A stretch of 64,000 nt of DNA from contig OY987266.1 of NCBI GenBank assembly GCA_963920665.1, positions 8,809,001 to 8,873,000 on the forward strand, given 5' to 3'. The DNA is from Straminergon stramineum. Its lineage: Eukaryota > Streptophyta > Bryopsida > Hypnales > Calliergonaceae. A program made the position numbers and the translations under genes. Below the pieces are notes generated by a model. The model searched no databases. It saw nothing but the letters and a program-made list of their open reading frames with translations, and was not told where the DNA came from. This document shows, piece after piece, positions 37,577-48,191 of this stretch (its first letter is position 1; each line of letters begins with the position of its first letter).

Positions 37577-38689
37577 TAGCGTGGTTCAGATGTAGAAGAG
37601 CGATGGCCTCCTTGAAGTCCCCATTCCAAACCAGATGGAAGTCCATGTACCCCACCATAACCGCCCCACTGGCAACCATAGCTAACCACAGCAAATCCTC
37701 AGAGACGTAAACGTGGCAAATTTTGCACATTATATAACTTATGAAAAGAGTCCACAGCAGAAATTGGAATGACATTGACGAAACTCACCCCAGAATTGAA
37801 ATCCAGATTACCTGACAGGGAACTGTATCCACTTCCTTGTAAGGGTGCATTGCTCCCTCTCACAGTGCCAGATTGCACCAGAAAAAAATATTTTGGCTAG
37901 AAAGTGGCAACAAATCATGAAGTTTTTCGCAAGAAAACTTCAAATTAAAAAAACAAACTTGGAAGAAATTGCTAGACTGTGAACAAAAATAGAATTATGG
38001 ACATGTGATATGTGCTAATGTGATATTTTCTATCCAATATGTGGATGAATGTTGAAATTTGGAGCACCACTAGAACATTTTATATCGCCACTTTGGCACT
38101 TCATAAAAAATGAAAAGAAAAACCCGGGTTGCAATGTCTTCTATGCTTGGCATGTGAATGTTTTCAATCTCCCTAAGATGAAGAGTATTAATCTTCAATT
38201 GCCTTAAAATGGTGCAATTAGGAGTCAAACATTGTATCATGCATCTACAAAAAGTAGAGATATGCTTCCCAATGGAAGCCCAGTGTTCTAAGCAGGTCAT
38301 TCTGCACTGGAGCCATTGCATTCAGGATTGAAAATGAAAGTTTATGCACATAATTGTCCTTGCTGGTCCAGACAGAATCAAGCATGAGGAACATCTGAAG
38401 AAGAAAAGCAAACTGGCATTGACGAAACTCCATGCCATGAAAATCACTTCAACAACTCAGATACTCCTCCATCCCACTGAGACACACTGTTGGAGTGAAG
38501 CTGCCTATTGGGAATCAAAGAGAAAAGCCCATCGAAGTTAGGTGTGATACAAAAGGGCCGGTGCAATGACCCAAAGCCATACAGCTAAACAATTCTAAGT
38601 TTCACAATTGTTGTAGACGTGGAAGGAAATACTCCACAAAACAAAGCCGACGATAACTGAGTCTACCTATTTCAGCTCATTTGGTAAAC
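37577..38689. repeat. Noncoding sequence including partial block R
   Basis: 38262-38580 is a partial copy of block R (compare 5530 and 40240). The rest is unique-looking and has no supported gene. Confidence 0.45.
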
Positions 38690-39470
38690 GACCACATATC
38701 TTCTTCCTTGACACTTCCCAAACAATCCATTTGAACTCCCATGGATATGGAAGTGGTTACTTTTGGCAGTTTGAGCACTCAAGAAGCTGGAATGAGAGGA
38801 AAGGAGACCACAGACACATCTCAAAATGCCAATTTACTTTGTTGAAAGAGCCGTACCCTCATACTTGGTCTGGGAATCCATAGATTGCCAACCTACTCTA
38901 GTTATTACAGCACCACTTCCTCCTGTGCTTACACAGCATGTGAATACCTTCCAACAGTCCCTGGTGTTTTCCAGCCATCAGAAAATGGAATTATAGTGAG
39001 CTTAGTACACAAGACCATGTCCCATCCAGAATATAACACACACACATACACATCTTTTGCAACCTGATAGCAAAATAATGGTGCATCACAACACTTCAAG
39101 AATTGCAGACATTGGAATGCATAGATTGAATCTGCTTTTCCTTCTAACTAGGTTGGATCATTCTCTGTCCAGAGCAGGTGCACTCAGGCTTGAGAATGAA
39201 TGTTTATGCATTCTAGCTGTAATAATATTATGCCACATTCAAAGGATTAATAGTTACAAAGGACACCAGATGAAAAGAAGGTCAAATAACAGGAACCCTT
39301 CACCTCTCCATACCTCTCCATACCTCTCCGACCCAGGTGTGAAGCTGCATATCCTGCGAAAGAAAATCCCATCTGGGTGCCACACCGAAGCCAGTGCGAA
39401 GACCCACAGAAGCTGTGAAGGAACATCATTCATGATTTGTTCTGCAGGTGGATGCAAAGCCTCCACCACC
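38690..39470. repeat. Duplicated noncoding block Q, copy 2
   Basis: This is the copy of 1430-2200. A tandem of cctctccata (about three units) at 39301-39330 is specific to this copy. A 144-codon ORF here is not conserved in copy 1 and is probably chance. Confidence 0.6.
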
Positions 39471-39475
39471 ATGGC

Positions 39476-40200
39476 CAATATTTTTCAGTGAAATTAAAAA
39501 CCCAAAATTGGTAATTCCTTCTAAAATGGATAATTAGAGATTGAATATATTTGAAATTTTCAAATGAGTTTTTTACCTGGAGTTCTGTATGGTAAGATCT
39601 AAATATGGTGATGTTTTGAGATTTTTATTTGACTTCATTGTTGAATTTGTTTTAAAAGAGCCATTTGTTGAATGAAAAAGCTAGTTCTTTTAGGCCAAAC
39701 CTACTTGTGAACCATGAATTGTAACACAAGAATTTGTAGCCATTTAGATGGATGAAAAAAACAAGCTACTATATCAGTGTTTAAGACATGTTTGCATTCA
39801 TCAATGTGTTTGAAATTTGAATCTCTGGTTGGTCCTTCCAAGGTGAAAGGTCTAGGAAGGCCAATTTGGGATGCAACAATCGTGGTATTCTTGTATATCT
39901 AACATAGAAGGTGGATGAATTGAGGTATGTGGTAGTGCCTAGGTTTGGAATTCATGCCAATGAAGCATGGTACTCCCACTGTGAATCATTTTTATTGCAC
40001 CTCCAACATGTCTTCGAAGCTTCTGGAAGGTCACATATTCTACGTGTATGGTGATGTTTTTGAGCATGATAAGGTGGAGGATGTAACGTGACAGTCAAAT
40101 GGAATATGCTCAAAGTTCAATTATCAATTCAATGGATGTGAGTCTTGCCATATTTTACTACGTAATTTGTTTTCTAGGAGTCAAATACACCTAGGCTTCC
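39476..40200. repeat. Dispersed repeat family A, copy 3 (5' truncated)
   Basis: It matches family A from the ccaatatttttca motif onward (compare 4725, 18299 and 50692) and ends at ctaggagtcaaatac near 40187. No ORF. Confidence 0.6.
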
Positions 40201-40224
40201 AGGCTTGATTAATGCTTCCAAGTC

Positions 40225-40945
40225 CAAGGCCCACCTTCTAATCAGGTCATTCTGCACTGGAGCCGTTGCTTAAAAACGAATGCTTATTCATATTGTGCTT
40301 GTCAGTGGTACTGAGAGAGAATCGAGCATGAGGAACATCTAAAGAAGAAAACGAACTGGCTATGGCGAAACTCCACTTCAGGAAAATCACTTCAGCAACT
40401 CCAATCCTCCTCCATCCCACTGAGACACACTGTTTGAGTGAAGCCACTCCATATTGAAAGAGAATCAAAGAGAGAAACCCCATTGAAGTATGTTTGGTGC
40501 CATACACTGAAAGGGCCGGTGCAATGACCCAAAGCCATACTGCAAAGTCTACTTTTTACAATTGTTGTGGAGGTGGAAAGGAAATACTCCACAAAGCAAG
40601 GCAAGCAATGACCTATTCTATCTACTGAAAAATAGAGTTTCACTACCGCCATGTCGAAATAAAGCGTAACCTGGAAATTGATGAGTTTGTTTCAATCAGG
40701 TTCCCATCAACTGCACTGAAATTCAGCATCCATCTGAGACTCTCCTGGTTTCTAACCCTGTCAAATTGGCCTAACTTTGCAGATAAGACAGAAACATTCC
40801 ATAATTCTACTTGAAAGTGTGCAACATTTTCAGGAGGAGAATCGGAATTGTTGGCCTACAAAATATAAAAGAGAAGCCATGAAAAGCGGGAGGCAACATA
40901 TTAACTTCCAAAAAAAAATTTATCATTGGACTTGAATTTTTAGTT
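40225..40945. repeat. Duplicated noncoding block R, copy 2
   Basis: It is colinear with 5520-6260. The block is interrupted at 40949 by the TTAA-type element and resumes after it at 41879 with sequence matching 6262 onward (agtgtaaacatcatga). Confidence 0.65.
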
Positions 40946-40952
40946 GTTTTAA

Positions 40953-41874
40953 CTCCTAAAGGATCAACATGCGTTTTTTTGGCAACATCGAAATTTTGGG
41001 TAGGTACATGTGATTAGAGATTTGCATATTTTAGGCTGAAATTTTAATAGAAGGTGGGCATGAGGAATATCTTCCATATGCACAAAATTTCATGACAATT
41101 GGAAATATGAGTAAAAAGTTATGGTCTAATATGTTACTTTTTTTCATAAATGGGCAGCTCAGGTAGATTAGGAAAAATCACTTTTTTCCAAAGAAAATTT
41201 GAAATTGCTTTTCTAGATTTATGTATATGTGTGAAGCTCGGAATTGTTCCGTTTTTAGTAATGAGATGAAAGTTATGAGGAATTTTAGTTTGTGGGCAAT
41301 TATAGATTCTCTATTCTAAAATAAACTTTCAAGTCCTTTATTTTGCTCAATTTTCAATAGTTATGGAAAAAATAAAATCATAGGATATAGATTGTTTATT
41401 ACAACATTTCAACCATTGGGATTTTCATATTTCAATTCCATAACTAAATTTTTAACACTTTTATATTGTGAATCATTCTCCACTTCTTTCTACTTACTAT
41501 TTTTTTCCTATATGTTGTACAATTCCAAATGATCTGAAATTTTCCAAGCTTGTAGCGAATTTGCCTTGAAGAGTGAATCCAAAGAAGAACCACCATTTTG
41601 GACATTTTTCATACAAATGTGAGCTTGTGAAGTGGAATTGCCCGGTTTTTTGCAAGGCCAAAAAAAGGGGTTTTGTCACTTCAAATGCTATATCTTGTAA
41701 TCTACATGGTGGAAATTTCAGAAAATTTTTCTACATCTTTTCAAACCAATGTACCTCAAGATCCTGTGGTTACATGTGCCCAAAAATATTTTTATTCTAA
41801 AATTTGGTGCTTGTCTTAGAAATGGTAGTTTTGGAGCATTTTGGGGGGAAAAAATAGTCAAGGAACTTAGGGGG
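40953..41874. mobile_element. TTAA-flanked non-autonomous transposon, family B copy 2 (922 bp)
   Basis: It is bordered by TTAA at 40949-40952 and 41875-41878. The ends read CTCCTAAAGGATC and AACTTAGGGG. It has nearly the same length and interior as 2790-3713. Block R copy 1 lacks an insert at the equivalent junction (about 6250-6262). No ORF. Confidence 0.72.
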
Positions 41875-41878
41875 TTAA

Positions 41879-42711
41879 GTATGACATTCAACGAAGACAA
41901 AGTGACTTCTAAAAATACAGTTTCATCCTACATACATAGAAGTGTAAACATCATGAAACTGAACACAAGTACTATTGATTCTAGAAAAACTTGAAAATTT
42001 ATTTCCTGATTCCCATAAAGTATGGAAGTTGACCCTAATTAAGTGGCTAAAATGGCCCTATATGGCAAAAATCCATTTTGCAGAGTAGTTGAAATGAAGC
42101 ATTTAGTGAGCTTCAAGGAAGGTTAGCAAATGGAAATAAGTAGGGTGTTCCTGGACATATGAGTCACTATTGTGTTGAGGAAATCCTTTGAACATCAACT
42201 GTTAGAATTGTTAGATTCACAATTTTCTTTTGGGTTGAATGGAAAATCAGGAAATATTTCACATGTACATCATTGGTCAATTCATTTTTGACCAACTTTT
42301 TGTACTTACACAACACGTGAATACTTTCCAACAGTCCCATCTTGCTTGCTGGCCATATGAGAGTGGAAGTAGAGAACAGAAGACCATATCACATCTAGAA
42401 TAGGGTTAACCATTGTGTGGGTGCAGGTGGTAGGATTGGGAGCACCCAGACAAGCAGCTGTGAAGTTGGCCTCAGCTCATGGTGCTGATCAGTGGTGGCT
42501 TTGGATTCCAACCCCTCCTGTTTGTCACTGGAGGTTTGCTCTTTTTCTTAGTCACACTCGTTTCTTTCTTTAGGATTCATATAGGGTTTTAGGATTTAGG
42601 GTACAGGACTTTTGCCATAAGCGCACTCACATGCATTAGTCAGAGTACAGTGACATACAAAACCTAGTCATCCAAAAATGGTAGATTCATTGATTGGATT
42701 CCTTTCAGTAG
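41879..42711. other. Noncoding sequence with an exon-like patch
   Basis: 41879-42290 contains fragments of blocks R and S. A GC-richer patch at 42425-42537 is described separately. Nothing else is supported. Confidence 0.35.
42425..42537 (+). pseudogene. Exon-like remnant, unidentified gene
   Basis: This GC-richer patch in AT-rich surroundings is preceded by a pyrimidine-poor but usable acceptor (gggtgcag) and followed by a GGAG/GTTTGC donor-like junction. One plus-strand frame is open and reads VVGLGAPRQAAVK and then QWWLWIPTPP, a composition typical of a real exon. I do not recognise the family. It may belong with the patches at 45217, 45682 and 46258, separated by introns and the Tc1-like insertion. 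Confidence 0.3.
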
Positions 42712-42715
42712 TTAA

Positions 42716-42884
42716 TCCTTGAGGTCTAAATTGGCCTCATGTTTTTTTGAGTGAGTTTGATTAGGTCATGTGAGGACTTTCCTTTGTTCAATTGTTTTCT
42801 CTACATTGTTGAATTCTATTGTTTCACAACATGATCCATCAAATTGACTATATAACAACCATGAAATCCTTGATCTTCTAGGGG
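42716..42884. mobile_element. Short TTAA-bordered element or solo terminus
   Basis: TTAA at 42712-42715 and 42885-42888 borders a 169-bp segment. The right end (gatcttctaggggttaa) matches the family terminus and the left end (tccttgaggtc) is weaker. Degenerate copies of the right-hand 60 bp recur near 45107-45170 and 45545-45605. Tentative. Confidence 0.35.
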
Positions 42885-42972
42885 TTAAGAAAATGTTGTG
42901 GCTAAATGTCCAGCAAAGAAGGTCAATGTCATGGGTTGTAGCATGCCCCACTTGTAAATCTGATCTGTTGTA

Positions 42973-43003
42973 CAGTCAGGTACAAATATAATTTGAATTT
43001 TTT
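42973..43003 (+). repeat. Left terminal inverted repeat of the Tc1-like element
   Basis: It pairs with 44655-44685, with mismatches only at positions 13 and 22 of the 31. It begins CAGTCAGGTACA and ends GAATTTTTT. Confidence 0.92.
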
Positions 43004-43455
43004 CATGCGAGAACCTGTTCTGCTGAAAAACGACTTCTGATCATTCAAGTTTTTCGAATATAATAGAAGGAGTTTGCAAATGACACCTGGCCATCTAATT
43101 TTAGATTGAAGGAGGTGTCTCTATGCATGTAATCAAACCATGTAACTTGACACACAAATTGCTAATTATAAGGTTTAGGTGGAAGTGGTTAGGTAAGTCA
43201 ATAATTTCAGATGTTGCAAGTGGGCATACAAGCAACCACGAGAATGGTGATATGGCATGGAATGTTTGGATGAGCTGAGTTACTTAAGCCAGGTGAGGTT
43301 GTCCAACACATGATACTATCACAAACTGAGCATTTGTAGCTTACACTGACATTAGAAGTGTGGATTTTTAGTTTTCTACATTTTTAGCTTGAGTGCTTCC
43401 TCTTTGTCAAATTAGAAATTGGTTGTGCGTTGTTTGAGAGCTTAGAGCAAGCACC

Positions 43456-44472
43456 ATGAAGTATAGAATGTTGTCTGTAGTAGAAAAGAATCAAATTGTA
43501 GGGATGAGGAAGGCCGGAATGAAGTGTAAGGACATTGCTTCAGTTTTTGGTGCTCCTTGTTCAACCATTTCTACTATCTTGACTCACTGGAAGGTCCATG
43601 GAAGTGTCAATTCCTTGAAATCAAAATGTGGTAGGCCTAGAAAGTTGAATGAGAGGGATTTGAGGTCGTTATCTTGAGCTATTAGTTCAAATAGGAGGCA
43701 TACCTTAAATGAGCTTGCAAGCTTGGTGAATGTTTCCCGAAACACTGTTTGAGTCTACCTCCGAGAGCTTGGTTTCAAAAATCGTATAACACCTAAGAAG
43801 CCATACTTGACTGTCAAACAAAAAGCAGATAGGCTTGCATTTGCGCATGCATATGAGAGTTGGACGTTTGAAGATTGGTGCAATGTTATTTGGACAGATG
43901 AGTCATCCTTTGAAATTGGCAAAAGTCTACGACAGAGTAGAGTGTGGTGGAAGATGAATGAAAAATACAATATGGATTGTGTAGCACCAACCTTCAAGTC
44001 TGGACGTACTTCAGTGATGGTTTGGGGTGCCTTTACTGGCTTTGACAAGTCTCCATTGGTCATGATTCCTTCAGATAAGAGATCATCTAGTGATTTTGTT
44101 AGTATTGTTTATGAAGGAGCCTTAAGTGGCTTCTATTTCTTGCACGATGATCCTGAGCAATTGATACTAATGGAGGATGGTGCTCCGGTCCATCGTAGTG
44201 CATTGCCACTACAATGGAGACGTGCTCATGGTATGAAAAAATTGAATTGGCCTACCAATTCACCAGACTTAAATCCAATAGAGAATGTCTGGATGCTTGC
44301 AAAAGATTTGCTTAGACATCATAATAGACCTCAAAACAAGGTAGAAATGATAGGAAGGCTTCAATCTATATGGGATACCATATCTTCTGAATGGCTCCGT
44401 ACATTGATTTCTTCAATGCCTTTCCGGATGCAAGCAGTGATTGCAGCAGGGGGTGGTAGCACTAGATGGTAG
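43456..44472 (+). pseudogene. Tc1-type DD34E transposase relic
   Basis: This is a single reading frame of 338 codons from ATG to TAG, close to the usual Tc1 transposase length of about 340. Residues 5-50 form a helix-turn-helix of the paired type (KCKDIASVFGAPCSTIS), followed by a GRPR motif at 59-62. The catalytic triad is Asp148 (WTDESSF), Asp241 (MEDGAPVH) and Glu276 (SPDLNPIEN), with 34 residues between the second Asp and Glu, i.e. DD34E. Two in-frame TGA codons (43675-43677 and 43750-43752) lie in the linker between HTH and catalytic domains. Both sit where CGA (Arg) would fit the context. There is no frameshift. Functional copies may exist elsewhere; this one cannot make full-length enzyme without readthrough. 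Confidence 0.93.
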
Positions 44473-44654
44473 TTATTCTATAACAAAAAGACTTTTTGAT
44501 GTATAATCTCAAAATTTTATATTGCTATCTTATTACAGTATCCAACTTGATTCAATTCTCTTTACAATGCATTTTGTAACTCAGAAATTCATTCATTTTT
44601 GACCCTGTGAGAGCTCTCTGAAGTTCAGTGACTTCATCACTGAAACCACTTCGA

Positions 44655-44685
44655 AAAAAATTCGAATTATATCTGTACCTGACTG
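44655..44685 (-). repeat. Right terminal inverted repeat of the Tc1-like element
   Basis: This is the reverse-complement partner of 42973-43003. Read from the end it starts CAGTCAGGTACAG, followed outside by TA at 44686-44687. Confidence 0.92.
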
Positions 44686-45216
44686 TACAGTATGAGGGAC
44701 GTGCATATTCCAAAGCATAGATTTGACTTGATTGGCAATGTGACATGAAGACTCAGCTTTTGAATCTTAAGTGAGACTACACCAAGCTTGCACCACATTA
44801 ATGCAAGACTTTAGTGAAAGCATCACAACTAGTCCTCTCTCCTGGTATTCTGCTCACATAGGCTGACATTGTTGCTACTATTCACGCTGTAAGTAAGATT
44901 TATAACCTTGCAAATTGGCTGTTGTCATCCACATACATTTTACCCCTACAGCACCACAAAGCCAAAATCAGGCTTCATCGTTGAGTAGGGTCGTATGGGG
45001 GCTCTTTACTGGCCTATTTTTCGTATTTTGGGGCAGGACATGCCGTGTTCTTTACTAATTCTGTTGTTACCGAATTTGCTTACTTTTGAATTATCGATTT
45101 TTTGCAGTATGATCAATCAAATTGCTTGTCTTATAACAATGAATCCTTGGTCTATCAGTGGTTAAGGTATTCATTGGCTAGTACTCTGGTTTTATCAAGT
45201 TACTGGAATGAAGTGG

Positions 45217-45342
45217 TGAAAGTGCAGAGGGTGCCAACTTTCTCAGGAGTGGGATTCACGGCTGCTGCTTTGCCAGAGAATGTCAAGGCTGCGGCCGTCT
45301 CAGGAACAAATGGCAAGTTCACAGTTACTGCGTTCACTGGCC
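45217..45342 (+). pseudogene. Exon-like remnant, unidentified gene
   Basis: A GC-richer patch is bounded by a gaaagtgcag acceptor and a GGCCAG/GTTGAA donor. One plus-strand frame is open, with protein-like content (VPTFSGVGFTAAALPENVK, then AVSGTNGKFTVTAFTG). The family is not recognised. The ORF that extends 5' to 45102 runs into a repeat terminus, so the true exon probably starts near 45217. Confidence 0.35.
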
Positions 45343-45681
45343 AGGTTGAACTTTTTTGTCCACGATCAAGCAGTAGAGGGCCAAGAAGCCCAATGTAGAC
45401 CTCCTATTTTCTTAAGGCTCCTATTTTTGAGTAGATCAGTTGGAGACTCTCTTCAGTCCAAGTTTATTTTCTGTGACCAACACATGCATTGCTATTCTCT
45501 CATTCTGGTGATATAATATCGTCCCCCTTTGAATAATAGTTTTCACAAAACAATCAGTCAAATTGGTCATTTTAGAACCATGAAACCTCGATTCTTTAGG
45601 AATTATGAACATACGTTTTGGCTGCTTGACTTCCAGCTGTTGTGGGAATGTTGCTTTGAAGTTTTCTAATTCTCGTGTATG

Positions 45682-45755
45682 GTTGCTTCTTCAGTTGTTG
45701 GAAAGTGCAGGAGTGCTGACGTTCGTGGGCAGTGATCTCGGCACTCCACTCTGAG
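45682..45755 (+). pseudogene. Exon-like remnant, unidentified gene
   Basis: The patch follows a good acceptor (gttgcttcttcag). The plus frame reads LLESAGVLTFVGSDLGTPL and then meets TGA at about 45750, where an Arg codon CGA would fit. It may be a further exon of the same lost gene as 45217-45342. Confidence 0.3.
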
Positions 45756-46257
45756 AGGTTGTTTTGCAATTGCCTCGCATTTCCTGCAGAGGACCCCCTT
45801 TTGATGCAAGTCCACTTTGACCCCACGGGAAGACTTCGTTATTTCTCTAGTTGGCAGCTTGTGTAGAGGAACTGAGATTCTATGTTGAACATCAAGATAT
45901 ATATAAACAAGCAACTAATCACAAGTGTCTTTGCCCTAAGCAGAAATGTATAATTTTCATGTGTCTCTTTTCATAAATCCTTAATTCAATCCTCACTAAC
46001 TGAAAATCTCAAAAAAAACTATTTGAAAATCTAAGGATGCCACTATTCCCATAATGACATGTCCCAATTCTACTCTAGACATTTGAATTCTTTGGAATGA
46101 TGAGCTACTATTGCTTTTCATACAGGTCTCATTTTCAGATCCCCCGAGTTTTCTACAGTACTGAATCATTTATGAGTCTTTCGCTTGGGGGGGACTAGAG
46201 ACAGCAAACTACTTGTGTTTGTTTCTTACGGAGCACTTCTGAGAGTTTCTTTTTCCA

Positions 46258-46320
46258 GGTAGGTGAGCAGTTACCAGCTGGAACTCCCCTGGAGGTTATT
46301 TTCCTCCATATTAGCTGACA
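46258..46320 (+). pseudogene. Exon-like remnant, unidentified gene
   Basis: A strong acceptor (gagtttctttttccag) is followed by an open plus frame VGEQLPAGTPLEVIF that stops at a TGA near 46315. It may end earlier at CTGGAG/GTTATT. Unidentified; it is grouped with the preceding patches only by proximity and composition. Confidence 0.3.
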
Positions 46321-46900
46321 ACGTAACTTGCTGTTGCTGCCCTGCTTGAAGCATGTTGCCCCTGTGATGTCAAACTTGACAATACTTGGGACAAAAATGG
46401 TGGACGTTGCAAGACTAAATCCAGTTAATACCACTTCGGCAAGATGAGCGAAGACTGGGCTCCGATGCTAAAAATTTTTGAACTCGTCAAAGCTGGCACA
46501 GACAGGGCTCAGGACAACAGCGTCTCCTGCAACAGCAATTCCACACAATGGAATCAAGAACAGTTTTAGCCTCATCAATTGTGGGCATATGACAATTTCT
46601 TTCTCTTTTCTCCTTAAAGCATCTGAAACTTCATGTCAGGTTACATTTGTCAAGGCAACCCTTGAGGTTAAGACATTTTAAGACATTCGAAAGCTGGAGA
46701 GTTGCTTTCAAGGGTTTTACGGTAACAAAAGGTCATTACAAGGAGAACCAATGCAAATGCAATACCAGCTTATTTGAAGTTGAGAAGGATTTGACATAGG
46801 ATGGAAAGGCAAACCAGCCCGAAGAGCAAAGCATGGAGCATATGCAGGTAATTAGGAGGGTGTCAAGCTCTTACCAGGTTGTGCGAAAGAGTGAGAAAGG

Positions 46901-47957
46901 TTAACTGCTTCTGCTAAATGTTCTGAGTATTTACATGGGATATGGAGGCTTGCAATGTGCAGTTCTTCTTCTATGGCAGGTTTGGATGGTCCAAACTACA
47001 ATCAAAACTTACAGATGAACGAGTATAGTGCACGCAGCCAAGCCCACATAGATGTCACAGCTTGGCTTATCTACTAACCTCTGTTCTCATTTGAGTTTGC
47101 ATTGTCATACAAAAGCAATCAAAAGCACTAGCATAGAGAGTGAGGGAACTCACAAGTACAACGGCTCAATGGGATTGTAGGATGTCTACTAGACGACCAA
47201 ATCCAAGTCCCTTCCCCACTACTCCTTCAGCCTGATCAAGCACTAGTTGGTACATTGCAATAGAATGTTATCACTTCAAGAAAATATGGACCAAAAACAT
47301 GGCATAACTTCTTATATCACACTATATTTCTGTAACTATACACTAAGCTTGCTTCATTGATGACTTATAAAAATCTGTACCTCTGGCATCAAATAGCAAG
47401 TCAATTAAAAAAATTACTAGAATGTAAACCTCTTCCCAGAAGGCAATGAGCACAAACTTCAATTCTGCTCAAGAAATTCTACCATATAGTGCCCTCCAAT
47501 AAGTCTTGCAACCCCATGTCTAATTCTCTACCAAGCAATTTGATTACAAAACATACTCTTGGTAGGTAAATTTAGGTATTTGCTTGAGATTTTTTGCCTT
47601 GTACAAGGTGAGTTATTTACCTTGTTGTAACTCATTTCACTTTTTAAAAATATCTCTTTTTGTGAGAGGTGGTTGATTTTGAAAACACTATGTTGAGTTC
47701 AAAGGCACAATGCTACACTTAAAAATTTCGTTGTAGGAGATCACATGTAGTAGATATCAACCGACTTTGGAGTTGAGAGGATCAACATTATTGCATGCAT
47801 GCTGCTAGTGATTGTTGCTTGTAGACATTGCCTAGAAGTTTTGTGAGAAAAGATCAATGTTTGTCTAGAATATTGTGTATGTGGTATTGCTACGAGTTCT
47901 ATAAGCAAAGTTTGTGACATTCTAAGTCGTGTTATTAACTTTGCACCTTGACATGAT
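46901..47957. other. Noncoding sequence, nothing recognised
   Basis: No conserved ORF, repeat partner or RNA gene was found by reading this stretch. It precedes the truncated Tc1-type fragment. Confidence 0.4.
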
Positions 47958-48191
47958 ATGAAAGTCATTGACTACCAACCAAATTCTTCTGACCTCAATC
48001 CTATAGAAAACTTATGGAAGAAAGTCAAAGATTGAGTACAAAGAAGGTGTAGACCCCATAACAAAGACCAAGTGTGGACATTCATGAATTTGACTTGGGA
48101 GGATATACCTCAAGAAAGTATCAAAAAGTTAATTTCTACAATGCCAAACCGAATGGAAGTTGTGATGGTAGCTAAAGGTGGTAGTATTTGA
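47958..48191 (+). pseudogene. C-terminal fragment of a second Tc1-type transposase
   Basis: One frame, from ATGAAAGTC to TGA, encodes SSDLNPIENLWKKVKD, a TGA at 48033-48035, then RRCRPHNKDQ and a C terminus with ISTMPNRMEVVMVAKGGSI. This aligns with residues from about 269 of the 43456 transposase (SPDLNPIENVW ... ISSMPFRMQAVIAAGGGS). The two differ at many positions, so they represent different lineages. The catalytic Glu and the C-terminal region are kept; the rest of the catalytic core and the HTH are missing or unrecognisable upstream. The internal TGA fits an Arg CGA codon. Confidence 0.82.

Larger units (their letters stand above)
42973..44685 (+). mobile_element. Tc1-like DNA transposon (1713 bp)
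   Basis: The terminal inverted repeats are 31 bp each (42973-43003 and 44655-44685) with two mismatches. Both start CAGTCAGGTACA. TA at 42971-42972 and 44686-44687 is the target duplication. CAGT ends, TA target, length near 1.7 kb and a single DD34E transposase are the standard Tc1 architecture. The near-identical ends suggest fairly recent insertion, although the transposase carries two stops. It sits between exon-like patches of an unidentified gene. Confidence 0.93.
44688..46900. other. Mostly noncoding region with three exon-like patches
   Basis: It contains the patches at 45217-45342, 45682-45755 and 46258-46320 described below and two degenerate TTAA-element termini. No continuous gene can be reconstructed. 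Confidence 0.35.

Noticed and set aside
39057..39491. 144-codon plus-strand ORF
   Set aside because: Lies in duplicated block Q and is not conserved in copy 1 at 1.4-2.2 kb.
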